Shown here one piece after another: positions 8,603 through 17,600 of a DNA stretch of 43,197 nucleotides. The notes under the pieces are model-generated. The model did no database searches. It was given only the letters and a program-made list of their open reading frames with translations, and was not told where the DNA came from. Within the stretch, counting starts at the first letter, position 1. Every line of letters starts with the position of its first letter. The stretch spans positions 1 through 43,197 of the forward strand of contig SHMU01000009.1 of the NCBI GenBank assembly GCA_008080765.1, read 5' to 3'. This DNA comes from Promethearchaeota archaeon. Its GTDB lineage: Archaea; Asgardarchaeota; Lokiarchaeia; Sigyniarchaeales; SOKP01. Made by a program: the position numbers and the translations under genes.

Positions 8603-10162
8603 ATGGATGAAATACTTGTTTTTGATTTTGGTGGTCAATACTGTCATTTAATCGCAAGAAGAATCCGAGATCTTGGCGTGTTTGCGGAGATTGTTCCGTT
8701 TAATATTAATATTGATCTATTGAAGAAGAAAAATCCTAAAGGGATAATCTTTTCTGGAGGACCTAGTAGTGTATATGAAGCTGATAGCCCTAGAGTGAAG
8801 GATGAGATCTTCCAATTTATTTTAAAAGAAAAGATCCCTATTTTAGGAATATGTTATGGACACCATTTAATAATACATCAGCTAGGAAAAAAAATAGAGC
8901 CCCATGATAACAAAGAATATGGGCGCACCGAATTAACCATCATCAACTCAAAAACTCTTTTCAACTCATTAACGACTAATGAGATTGTATGGATGTCTCA
9001 TGGAGATCAAGTTGTAACAATGCCCGAGGGGTTTGAAGTGCTTGCAAAAACCGGGACTTGTCCGATCGCGGCGTATGGAAATAAAAACCTTAAATTGTAT
9101 GGTGTGCAATTTCATCCTGAAGTTGTCCATACACCGAGGGGAAATATTATTTTGGAGAACTTTATTTCAAATATTGCTAAGGCAAAAAAGGAATGGAAAT
9201 TGGGAGATTGGATAGACCACTCCATTGAGGAAATTAGAAAAACGGTGGGTGATAATGAACGTGTGATTCTTGGGCTAAGCGGAGGTGTCGATTCTTCGGT
9301 GGCTGCTGCATTGCTCAATAGAGCAATTGGAAATCGCCTACATTGCATTTTTGTAAACAATGGCCTTCTGAGGAAAAATGAAGAAAAACAGGTACAACAA
9401 GTCTTCCAAGAGGAGTTAGGATTTCAGTATTTTCATTATGTTGATGCCGAAGATGTTTTTTTAAAGCGACTGGAGAAGATTGAGGAGCCTGAGGAAAAAC
9501 GCAAAATAATTGGTCATACATTTATTGAAGTATTTGAAAACAAAACAAAAGAATTAGAGCACAAATTTCCCAATATACATTATCTTGCTCAAGGAACAAT
9601 CTATCCCGATCGAATCGAATCCAGTGCCCCCAGTAAATCGGCGGCAAAAATCAAATCACATCATAATCTAACTTTACCAGAAGATATGAAGCTGAGGGTA
9701 ATTGAACCCTTAAAAGATCTCTATAAGGATGAAGTTCGTAAAATTGGATTAAAATTGGGATTACCCAAACGTATGATCACTCGGCATCCCTTTCCGGGAC
9801 CGGGATTAGCGGTCAGAATCTTAGGGGCGATCACTAAAGAACATTTGGATATCTTACGTGAGGCAGATTGTATTTTGCTAGAGGAGATTCGAAAAGCAGG
9901 TCTTTATGATGAAGTATGGCAAGCGTTTTGTGTATTTCTCCCATTAAAAACCGTAGGTATCATGGGGGATTACAGGACTTACGAGTATCTTTGTGCGATA
10001 CGAATTGTAGAATCGTTAGATGCCATGACGGCAAATTTTGCAAAACTTGAGTGGAATGTATTGGAGCATATAAGCACCAGAATTATTAATGAAGTTAAAG
10101 GAATAAATAGAGTGGTATATGATATCTCTAATAAGCCTCCCAGCACTATAGAATTCGAATGA
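8603..10162 (+). CDS. guaA: GMP synthase (glutamine-hydrolysing), fused single-chain form
   Basis: This 519-aa enzyme makes GMP from XMP, ATP and glutamine. The class I glutamine amidotransferase domain has its nucleophile Cys84 in GICYGHH and the His171/Glu173 pair in VQFHPEV. The ATP-pyrophosphatase domain has the P-loop GLSGGVDSS at 224-232. The dimerisation domain follows with HPFPGPGLAVR and ends KPPSTIEFE, close to the usual RPPATIEWE. Bacterial GuaA is about 525 aa, so it is full length. Many archaea encode the two halves as separate genes, so the fused form is the bacterial/eukaryotic layout. The ATG follows an A-rich stretch without a Shine-Dalgarno, consistent with a short or absent leader. 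Confidence 0.95.
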   Translation: MDEILVFDFGGQYCHLIARRIRDLGVFAEIVPFNINIDLLKKKNPKGIIFSGGPSSVYEADSPRVKDEIFQFILKEKIPILGICYGHHLIIHQLGKKIEPHDNKEYGRTELTIINSKTLFNSLTTNEIVWMSHGDQVVTMPEGFEVLAKTGTCPIAAYGNKNLKLYGVQFHPEVVHTPRGNIILENFISNIAKAKKEWKLGDWIDHSIEEIRKTVGDNERVILGLSGGVDSSVAAALLNRAIGNRLHCIFVNNGLLRKNEEKQVQQVFQEELGFQYFHYVDAEDVFLKRLEKIEEPEEKRKIIGHTFIEVFENKTKELEHKFPNIHYLAQGTIYPDRIESSAPSKSAAKIKSHHNLTLPEDMKLRVIEPLKDLYKDEVRKIGLKLGLPKRMITRHPFPGPGLAVRILGAITKEHLDILREADCILLEEIRKAGLYDEVWQAFCVFLPLKTVGIMGDYRTYEYLCAIRIVESLDAMTANFAKLEWNVLEHISTRIINEVKGINRVVYDISNKPPSTIEFE

Positions 10163-10250
10163 TAGCTAAACCATACATTTCAGAATAGCTTGTCCTTCTT
10201 TTTTGTAAAATTACTAAATTTCTCTAAGGGAGTATTTGAAATATTAGCGG

Positions 10251-11843
10251 TTAATAATCACATTCTCTTTGTACACTATGTTGAATATTGTGAGACATCT
10301 TATGGCATAATTTCAGCAGTAGCTCTAATTTTTTATCCTTATATTCATCATCATCCCATAAATTATTTTTTTCATGAGGATCTTTATTTAAGTTGAAAAG
10401 TTGTCCAAAATCATCTGAGAGAGTCATTCTCCATTCATCTTCAACGATAGTCCGAGTTTTTTGATCTGTATAGTTATCATCCATTTCAATTAATATGTTT
10501 GGGTTAATTTTCACATTAGGATCAGTAAATATGGGAACCATACTTTTTCCTTTCATATAAGAAGGTATTTCTACTCCAGCAAACTCCAAGAGTGTTTCCG
10601 GAATATCAATTGAACTTACCAAAGAATTCGAGATAGAATTCTGACTCATTCCGGGTACATACATTAAAAATGGAATGTGGATTAACGCATCATAAATGAA
10701 AGGTCCCTTGAAGAAAAAACGATGATCTCCCCCTAATTCTCCATGATCTGTTGTATAAATGATAATTGTATTATGCGCAATACTCAGTTTTTCCAAGGTT
10801 TTTAATATGTCACCTACAGCATCATCAATCATTTTTTCCATTCCATACATAGCAGCAAGAGCTTTTTTGGCTTCTTGTTTTGTAAGGTCCTTTGCATGGG
10901 GAAAATCCTTATCATTTGTGCCTTCTGTTTTTTTTGAATGAAGAAAATGTTCACGAAAGAATTTTATTCCTTCATGGTGGTCATCGCTAAAGGTTTCTGG
11001 TAAAGGAACATCTTCGGGATTATACATGTCGAAATATTTTCCTGGAGGCGTAAAGGGAGCATGTGGGTCTGGAAAGGAGCAAAAGCAAAAGAAATTATCC
11101 TTTTTATATTTTCCTTGAGCAAACCGATTTAAAAACCCAATCGTGGTTTCTTTTACAAAGTTCGTGGAATATAACTCTTCCGGGACTTTATGTTTGAACA
11201 CTTGGATCTCTACATCACATTCTTTAATGATAAAATGAAAACACTTTTTAATTTTCCGCTCTAAAGTCTTATCTGAGCTCCCTGATTTGATGTTCAGTTT
11301 TGCTTGAAGGTTCTCGTTGCGCTTGAGCTTCTCAATCATCCATTTTTTATAATCGGGATGTCCTAAGAAAGTTCCATGCCCAGAAATAATCTTAGTCTCC
11401 TCAAGCCCAAAATATGGTGACCGATGAGTAAGATTCTTATAATCTTTTTCATACACAAATTCTTGACTTCTGGTGGGATTGTTATATTTTTCTCCATACG
11501 GAGCTCCAAAATAATTCAGATGAATTTTTCCAAAACTAGCAGTATGGTACCCATTTCTTCTTAAAATCTCAGCAAATGTTTCTGTTCCTTCCGAAAGATT
11601 CCTTCCATTTGTAGTAACCCCATGAATCGAGGGATATTGCCCCGTAAAAATCGTGCTTCTGTTTGGCATGCAGATCGGGTTATTGCAGTAAAAGTTGGTA
11701 AATCTTATTCCCTTTTCTCCAATACTATCAATATTTGGCGTTTTTAACGGAATATTTCCACCATTATAACAACTCAAATGATCGCGTCGTTGCTGATCGC
11801 ATATAATCAACAGAATATTATACTTTTCTTTCATTAAAATCAT
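10251..11843 (-). CDS. Cys-type sulfatase (alkaline phosphatase superfamily)
   Basis: A 530-aa arylsulfatase-like enzyme. The formylglycine motif C58-M-P-N-R62-STIFTG is a canonical C-x-P-x-R core. The metal ligands appear as CDQQRRD near residue 16 and as TTDHGE with GDH further on. Such enzymes cleave sulfate esters after the Cys is converted to formylglycine, either by FGE or by anaerobic anSME. Neither maturase is seen in this window. No signal peptide is evident, so the enzyme should be cytoplasmic. Start is ATG (MILMKEKYN), with Met4 as an alternative. The second-best reading is a phosphonate or phosphate monoester hydrolase of the same superfamily. Confidence 0.85.
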   Translation of the reverse strand: MILMKEKYNILLIICDQQRRDHLSCYNGGNIPLKTPNIDSIGEKGIRFTNFYCNNPICMPNRSTIFTGQYPSIHGVTTNGRNLSEGTETFAEILRRNGYHTASFGKIHLNYFGAPYGEKYNNPTRSQEFVYEKDYKNLTHRSPYFGLEETKIISGHGTFLGHPDYKKWMIEKLKRNENLQAKLNIKSGSSDKTLERKIKKCFHFIIKECDVEIQVFKHKVPEELYSTNFVKETTIGFLNRFAQGKYKKDNFFCFCSFPDPHAPFTPPGKYFDMYNPEDVPLPETFSDDHHEGIKFFREHFLHSKKTEGTNDKDFPHAKDLTKQEAKKALAAMYGMEKMIDDAVGDILKTLEKLSIAHNTIIIYTTDHGELGGDHRFFFKGPFIYDALIHIPFLMYVPGMSQNSISNSLVSSIDIPETLLEFAGVEIPSYMKGKSMVPIFTDPNVKINPNILIEMDDNYTDQKTRTIVEDEWRMTLSDDFGQLFNLNKDPHEKNNLWDDDEYKDKKLELLLKLCHKMSHNIQHSVQRECDY

Positions 11844-12002
11844 CTATATTAGTCATAAGACTCTTTTGAATAAATTTTTCTCATATAAAATCTTTGAGTA
11901 TTTAACCACAAAAAATTGATTTGGTATCGTTTTCTTCACAAAACTTTTTATTTAGTTTATATTTAACTCTCCATAGCTTAATTTATGTATAATGGTTTTT
12001 GA

Positions 12003-13355
12003 ATGTCAAAAGAGTCGAAAATATCAATAATCGGTATGGGTTTTGTCGGCTTAGTCACAGCATCGTGTTTTGCTGATAGGGGATTTAAAGTAATTGGGTC
12101 CACCTTAGATGAAGAGGCCGTGAAGTTGATTAATCAAGGGCTCTCTCCTTTTTATGAAAGAGAGTTAGATCCGATTTTAAAGCGGGCAGTGCAAAATGGA
12201 AATTTAAAGGCAACATTGAGTAATGAAGAGGCTGTCTTAAATTCGGATATATCATTTATCTCCGTAGGTACGCCCATGAGAGAAGATAAAAGTATTGATC
12301 TTTCCTATATTGAAAACAGTTCTAAAGAAATTGGGCGCGCGCTGAAGAATAAGGACTCATATCATCTTGTCGTTGATCGCAGTACGGTAGTGCCCGGAAC
12401 TACTCGAAACATTATTGGAAAAAATGTTGAGACGGAAAGTGGAAAAATTATGGGAAAGAATTTTGGATTATGTATGCAACCAGAATTCTTGCGCGAGGGA
12501 AACAGTGTATACGATACGCTCCATCCCAATAGAATTGTTATAGGAGAGTTAGATAAAAGAAGCGGTGATCTTTTAGAAAGTGTATGGAAATCGTTTTACG
12601 GTGATGCTCATATTCCCCTCTTGCGGATCAATATTGAAAGTGCTGAAATGGTTAAGTATGCAAACAATTGTCTACTGGCTACTAAAATTAGTTTTGCTAA
12701 TGAAATATCGCGAATTTGTGAAATTCTTCCCAATATGGATATTAAACAGGTTATGGAAGGTATTGGTTTAGATGATCGAATCAGTCCTAAATTTTTAAAT
12801 GCAGGTGCAGGTTTTGGAGGGTCATGTTTTCCTAAAGACGTCAATGCAATCCTTGCATTTGCCCGAGAACATCATGTAAATCCCAAACTATTATCGACAG
12901 TGTTAGAAGTAAATGATGATCAAGCGGATCATTTAGTTAATTTAGCAGAAAATTTAGTCGGAGATTTTAAAAATAAGAAAATTTCAATCTTGGGATTGTC
13001 ATTTAAACCGGGTACCGATGATATACGGGAAGCCTCAAGTATAAGAGTGATTAATGAACTTATTAAAAGAGGAGCCGACCGTATAATTGGATATGATCCT
13101 CATGTTGATGGTGTGACCGAAAAATATCTGAAAAAAAACATTGAATATGCACAATCCGCAGAGGAGGCTCTTAAGGATGCCGAATGTGCTTTTCTTATTA
13201 CAGAATGGGATGAATTTAAATCTTTAACACCCGAAGATTTTAAACGCTTGATGAAAACACCGAATTTAATTGATGGACGTCGAATTTATCCCTATAAACA
13301 ATTTCACAAAGAATTGTTATTTAGAGCTATCGGGCGAAATGATAACAAAAAGTAG
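12003..13355 (+). CDS. UDP-glucose/UDP-sugar 6-dehydrogenase
   Basis: A 450-aa member of the UDP-glucose/GDP-mannose dehydrogenase family, which oxidises a nucleotide-sugar CH2OH to a carboxylate with two NAD+. The NAD-binding GMGFVG lies at residues 11-16, the catalytic Cys275 in GAGFGGSCFPKD, and the central helix carries SAEMVKYANNCLLATKISF. The C-terminal sugar-binding domain contains LGLSFKPGTDDIREA. All three domains are present and the length is normal. It probably supplies uronic acids for surface glycans or glycosylation. UDP-ManNAc dehydrogenase is the main alternative. It stands alone on this strand. Confidence 0.9.
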   Translation: MSKESKISIIGMGFVGLVTASCFADRGFKVIGSTLDEEAVKLINQGLSPFYERELDPILKRAVQNGNLKATLSNEEAVLNSDISFISVGTPMREDKSIDLSYIENSSKEIGRALKNKDSYHLVVDRSTVVPGTTRNIIGKNVETESGKIMGKNFGLCMQPEFLREGNSVYDTLHPNRIVIGELDKRSGDLLESVWKSFYGDAHIPLLRINIESAEMVKYANNCLLATKISFANEISRICEILPNMDIKQVMEGIGLDDRISPKFLNAGAGFGGSCFPKDVNAILAFAREHHVNPKLLSTVLEVNDDQADHLVNLAENLVGDFKNKKISILGLSFKPGTDDIREASSIRVINELIKRGADRIIGYDPHVDGVTEKYLKKNIEYAQSAEEALKDAECAFLITEWDEFKSLTPEDFKRLMKTPNLIDGRRIYPYKQFHKELLFRAIGRNDNKK

Positions 13356-13582
13356 AAAGAATTTATTTTTCAATATACTTTTATTTTCCCCAAAAAATCA
13401 CTAAATTCTATTCTTTTTATCTAATTTTCGAATTTTATTTCAAATCTTCTATTCGATTTATCTACCTCTTTCTCCTTACTAGATCCAAAAATTTTTTTAT
13501 GAAAATCCGCTTTTTGAATTAATTTTTGTAAACTTAATTATAAAAATAAAATTAAAAATGTGTAATTGATAAATCACGCAAA

Positions 13583-14929
13583 ATGCAGCTTAAAAAAAGA
13601 ACCTATAAAGTTGTGTTTATTGGTCCCTATTATACCGGCTTCTTTATTAATTCCTCCACTTTAATAGATAAAGGTTATACCAATATTCAAGCGAAAATGT
13701 TAACTTCGTTAAAAGAAATAAATGATCAAGGATGGTTTATTGAGATGGATAATAAAGAAGATGTATTATGGGATGTAGAATTTAGCTCCATGTATGGAGG
13801 TACTACAATGATTCCTGCCTCTTTTCTTGGGAGAGTCGTGAACTTTACTGATAACATCATTGTTTTTGAGCAATTTCAGTTTACCATCGTGAAAGTATTA
13901 TTTTTCTATCATGACTATGGAGTGGGCACTTTCCGGGTAAAGGTTGAGGTCAATGTTGATAGAGAAATTGAAGTGAGCGGATTTAGACAACTAATTGAAC
14001 AATTTAGTGCTCAACTTGGAAACATCATTAATCCATTGATAGAAAAAGATACACTCACATTAAAGTCTTATCTGGAAAAGTTTTCAATACCTCTCGAATC
14101 TTATGAACAAATTAGTGAAGAGTTAAAAGAAAAACATTTAGACCATATCCCTATCCGAAGCTCCCTTTGGTTTCATCGGGTATTTCATTTTTATCTCGAG
14201 GAAAAGCGTCCAGTAACCGAGGATGATTATCTAAAATACAAAGATGTACTTTATTCCTCACAAATGGACGGTCCGAAAAACTGTTCCTTAAATGAATATG
14301 CTCAAGTATATCCCTCGTTTAATTTCTCTCTATTTCTTTATCATCCGGAAACCAGACCAAAAGATATATGCCTCAATCGAGTTTTAGAAATCGCAGAATA
14401 TTATTATGCTGCAACATCTCTTTTAGATACAATATTGTTTAATGAATTTGCGAAATTTGCAAGAAAAAAGGAATATCCTCCAAAAATTAAGAAGCTGGAA
14501 GACGAATTGAAATCCCTAAAAAACCTCTCAAGCCAATTAGATCTATTCCTCTTGACCTTAAAGGATTCTATTATTAACTTATCACCAAGTTCTATTCTCA
14601 TGTGGCGCAATATTGATAGAGAATGGTATTATACTTCCATGTTGGAAACTCTTAAAGAAAAAAGTAATCTTCTGACCACGCAAGTAAATGAAACTTTGGA
14701 CGAATTGAATCAGAAGCGTGCTCAAATACTTAACCGCTTTGTAAAAATCTTTACTTTATTGGCCATTATTGGACCTGCTTTAGAAATTTATGTTCTTATT
14801 CAAGACTTAAACATCATAAATCTCGTATTGTCTCATCTTGGGATATTCCTCTCGATTAGCATTCCCATTGTATCTGTAATTATAATTCTTTTCTTATATT
14901 ACACCAAAAAATTAATGTTCGATTATTAA
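13583..14929 (+). CDS. Unknown protein with C-terminal two-helix membrane anchor
   Basis: A 448-aa protein I do not recognise. The first ~220 residues look alpha/beta and soluble. The middle has charged, coiled-coil-like helices (around EDELKSLKNLSSQLDLF and ETLDELNQKRAQILNRF). Two hydrophobic helices lie near residues 386-406 and 414-441, and a short tail ends FDY. This overall topology recalls CorA-type or RMND1/DUF155-like proteins, but the GMN motif of CorA channels is absent, so magnesium transport should not be claimed. The gene stands alone between the dehydrogenase and glutamate synthase. Confidence 0.55.
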   Translation: MQLKKRTYKVVFIGPYYTGFFINSSTLIDKGYTNIQAKMLTSLKEINDQGWFIEMDNKEDVLWDVEFSSMYGGTTMIPASFLGRVVNFTDNIIVFEQFQFTIVKVLFFYHDYGVGTFRVKVEVNVDREIEVSGFRQLIEQFSAQLGNIINPLIEKDTLTLKSYLEKFSIPLESYEQISEELKEKHLDHIPIRSSLWFHRVFHFYLEEKRPVTEDDYLKYKDVLYSSQMDGPKNCSLNEYAQVYPSFNFSLFLYHPETRPKDICLNRVLEIAEYYYAATSLLDTILFNEFAKFARKKEYPPKIKKLEDELKSLKNLSSQLDLFLLTLKDSIINLSPSSILMWRNIDREWYYTSMLETLKEKSNLLTTQVNETLDELNQKRAQILNRFVKIFTLLAIIGPALEIYVLIQDLNIINLVLSHLGIFLSISIPIVSVIIILFLYYTKKLMFDY

Positions 14930-15107
14930 AGAAAGAAATTAAACCTTTTTTATTTTTATTTACTGAATTATGCTAATTTAAACGAATATTTGGATGAAAA
15001 ATAGATGAATGGGAATATTTCAATAATCTAGGATTAATTGGTTAAGATAAAATAGAATAAAAAGTTAAAATAGATCAAAATAAATATTTGATTTCTATTG
15101 CGATTTC

Positions 15108-16748
15108 TTAATAATTTCCGGAATAGATTTGGTTTTTAACTTGCTCTAAATCGAGGTCTTCTTGGGATTTAATCCCTATATCCCAATGACGGCATACATC
15201 AACGGCACGTTGAGAAATACATGCAATATCTTCCCGATCGATAAGGTCTAATTTAAACTTTCTCGTACCCGCAAGTAACTGCTGAATACCCGTACCTAAC
15301 TTACTGCTGAAATAGGTATAAAGTCCTACTGCTGCAGGGGGTATTTCTTTATTAGGATATTTTCGCTTCAATTCATCATATTCAACGAAGGCTTCTTTCA
15401 GAGTCAAACTATGTGGATCTTTGGTTTTGGGGAATCCTAAATTAGTAAGCATTGCCGGTGAAACTTTATTTTTCTGAATTCTGTCATCGACAAATTTCGA
15501 TTTCATCACAGCCGTAATAGGGGATCGTGCCATAGCAATACAAGTCACATAGGGGGCTCCCATTGCTAAGGCTTTAAACATCTGTGTTTCTCTCGCAAAT
15601 CCTCCCGCAATGGCTATTGTTGGAATTTTTGCATTGGGATTTTTTTTCTTAATCATATCCAAGCAGCCAACAACAAGAGCTTCTAAATATGCCGTAGGAA
15701 TAGAGCCTTCATTCATCATGCTTACGGGACTCATCCCCGTTCCACCACCTGCACCATCGAATGTCATTCCATCAACTCCTCCTTCAACACCCATACGAAT
15801 GATCCAAGCTGTTGCTGCGGGTCGGTATGCTCCTGTCTTAATAAAGATGTTCTTCGCACCCCCTTCTCTGATTTCATCAATCTCTCCCAAAACATCTTCG
15901 GTCGTTGAAAGACCCACTCTGCTATGCCGTTCAAAGTCCGGAATCAAGCCATTTTTCCATTGGTCAATTATTACCGGATCACTTGGATCAGGAATTACTA
16001 AATAACCTCTATTTTGTAAGAGTTGGGCTCGTTCCAATGTCTTTAATCGAACCTCACCCCCGATAGCTTTTGCTCCTTGACCAAACTTGATTTCAAATGA
16101 ATCAACTTCTAACTTGCTCTGACAGTAAGGAAACACCCCAAGACGAGTATCTTCTACATTTTTTTGAATAATAATATCTCCATGTTTCCCATCCCAGAAC
16201 TCTCGAAATGCCTCAACTCGATATTTCATATCTATAGTATCTACTACTTTGGGATATGCAGCTCCATTCTCAAATTGAGCATTTTCGTCCATACCAACTA
16301 CGTTTTCTCCTACAGTCACACTTACACCCGCTAAAGCGGAACCCATCGCAAGACCTTCCCAATTTTGCTTTGCAACATAGGTACTGCCAAGCCCCGCAAT
16401 GACGATTGGTAATTTTTGATCAATATTTCCCCATTTAGAGGATACATCTGCATTTGGGAAAATAACCGAGTCTTCATGGGCTTCAATTCCCTCCGCGCCT
16501 CTTACCTCAAATTGTATCTGAAAGTCACTATAAGAAAAGCCAAAATCTTTAGGAGTCCCCGCGGTGGAGTCTCCAAAGTATTCCCGTAGGGGATATAACA
16601 CTTCTCTGCCCCGCAACGCTGCCTTACTTACTTCACAGAACACAGGACAATCAGCGAGACAAATGGGACATAACCCCGATTCACAAGAGTCCTGAACCCG
16701 CGTGCGTGTTCCTATCATGCTGTTGATATGTGTCACCATATTTTTCAT
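15108..16748 (-). CDS. gltB: Archaeal FMN-type glutamate synthase (central/FMN domain)
   Basis: A 546-aa stand-alone version of the FMN-binding glutamate synthase domain, which forms glutamate from 2-oxoglutarate and ammonia. The flavin and substrate region is seen as MTFDGAGGGTGMSP, followed by an IAGGFARETQMFKALAMGAP-type strand and helix. A Cys-rich stretch at the N-terminus (C22, C27, C30, C34, C38) probably binds an iron-sulfur cluster. In this archaeal type the amidotransferase and ferredoxin-like parts are separate genes; neither is adjacent here. Glutamate dehydrogenase lies 3.7 kb away on the same strand, so two routes to glutamate are encoded close together. Confidence 0.87.
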   Translation of the reverse strand: MKNMVTHINSMIGTRTRVQDSCESGLCPICLADCPVFCEVSKAALRGREVLYPLREYFGDSTAGTPKDFGFSYSDFQIQFEVRGAEGIEAHEDSVIFPNADVSSKWGNIDQKLPIVIAGLGSTYVAKQNWEGLAMGSALAGVSVTVGENVVGMDENAQFENGAAYPKVVDTIDMKYRVEAFREFWDGKHGDIIIQKNVEDTRLGVFPYCQSKLEVDSFEIKFGQGAKAIGGEVRLKTLERAQLLQNRGYLVIPDPSDPVIIDQWKNGLIPDFERHSRVGLSTTEDVLGEIDEIREGGAKNIFIKTGAYRPAATAWIIRMGVEGGVDGMTFDGAGGGTGMSPVSMMNEGSIPTAYLEALVVGCLDMIKKKNPNAKIPTIAIAGGFARETQMFKALAMGAPYVTCIAMARSPITAVMKSKFVDDRIQKNKVSPAMLTNLGFPKTKDPHSLTLKEAFVEYDELKRKYPNKEIPPAAVGLYTYFSSKLGTGIQQLLAGTRKFKLDLIDREDIACISQRAVDVCRHWDIGIKSQEDLDLEQVKNQIYSGNY

Positions 16749-17001
16749 ATTCTATTAACACCTCTCTTTCTAAGAATCAATTAGAACCTTTTTTACCTAT
16801 CTATTTCATAAAACTTTCGAAAGGAGATAAAATAGCGATTCCTTTGAAAACGTGGCAAAACTATTCTAATTAGCATCTTAACATAGGTTTTTTTATAATT
16901 TAATTATACTAGTTAACATATATAAAACAAGTTATTTAATATATTTCTGGTTAAACACACATACTTAATATAACTGATATATCCCTAAGAAAGATTATTA
17001 A

Positions 17002-17505
17002 TTTTCATGTAAGCAAGGAATAACTAATCTTTCAGAGGTAAAAGGATTACTTGAATTAGTCTCACTTGAAAGACTTGATTTAAGACTTAATCATTTGAGA
17101 AATCTCCCGAACTCTATAGACAACTTTATATCCTTAAAAGAACTAAATATAAGCTCTAATAATCTAGAAATTATTCCAGAATCATTTGGAAACCTCTTTC
17201 CTTTCACTCATTTAAATTTAACTAATAATAAGTTAATAAAACTCCCTAAATCATTTGGAAACCTCTCTTCGCTTCCCTATTTAGATTTAGCAAATAATTA
17301 CTTGATCAAACTACCAGAATCCATAGGGAACCTCACATCACTAACATATTTAAATTTGTGGGGAAATTATGAGCTGACGATTCTTCCAGAGTCGATGAGC
17401 AACCTAAAATCACTCCAAACGCTGGATTTAAGATATAATAAGCTTATTAAAACCTCCAGGATGATAAAAAAGTTGAAAAAACAAGGGATTACCATTTTAA
17501 AATAA
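17002..17505 (+). pseudogene. Leucine-rich-repeat fragment lacking a proper start
   Basis: The frame is open from 17002 (after a TAA at 16999-17001) to 17505 and encodes about six plant-type LRRs of 23 residues (LPESIGNLTSLTYLNL style). The ORF track starts it at a TTG at 17095, but that codon is the Leu of an LRR, and good LRR sequence (LVSLERLDLRLNHL) continues upstream of it. No ATG or GTG exists in the upstream frame. The 5' part of the gene seems lost. The repeat style matches the large LRR gene at 22693-24543, so it may be a decapitated paralogue. Translation from an unusual start remains possible. Confidence 0.55.
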
Positions 17506-17600
17506 ATCTAGTGAAGCCCCGAATCATATTGATATCAGAATGAAAGAAACCACATTATAATATCGATCGTATTTATTCTTTTTAGGGCTTGGTAATTGAT

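Noticed and set aside
10190-10396. 68-aa plus-strand ORF downstream of guaA
   Set aside because: It overlaps the end of the sulfatase gene on the other strand, has no motif, and looks like a shadow frame.
15610-16005. 131-aa plus-strand ORF inside the glutamate synthase gene
   Set aside because: It is antisense to a well-conserved stretch of the glutamate synthase and has no independent support.
17095-17097. TTG as true start of the LRR fragment
   Set aside because: The codon is the Leu inside an LRR, and LRR sequence goes on upstream.
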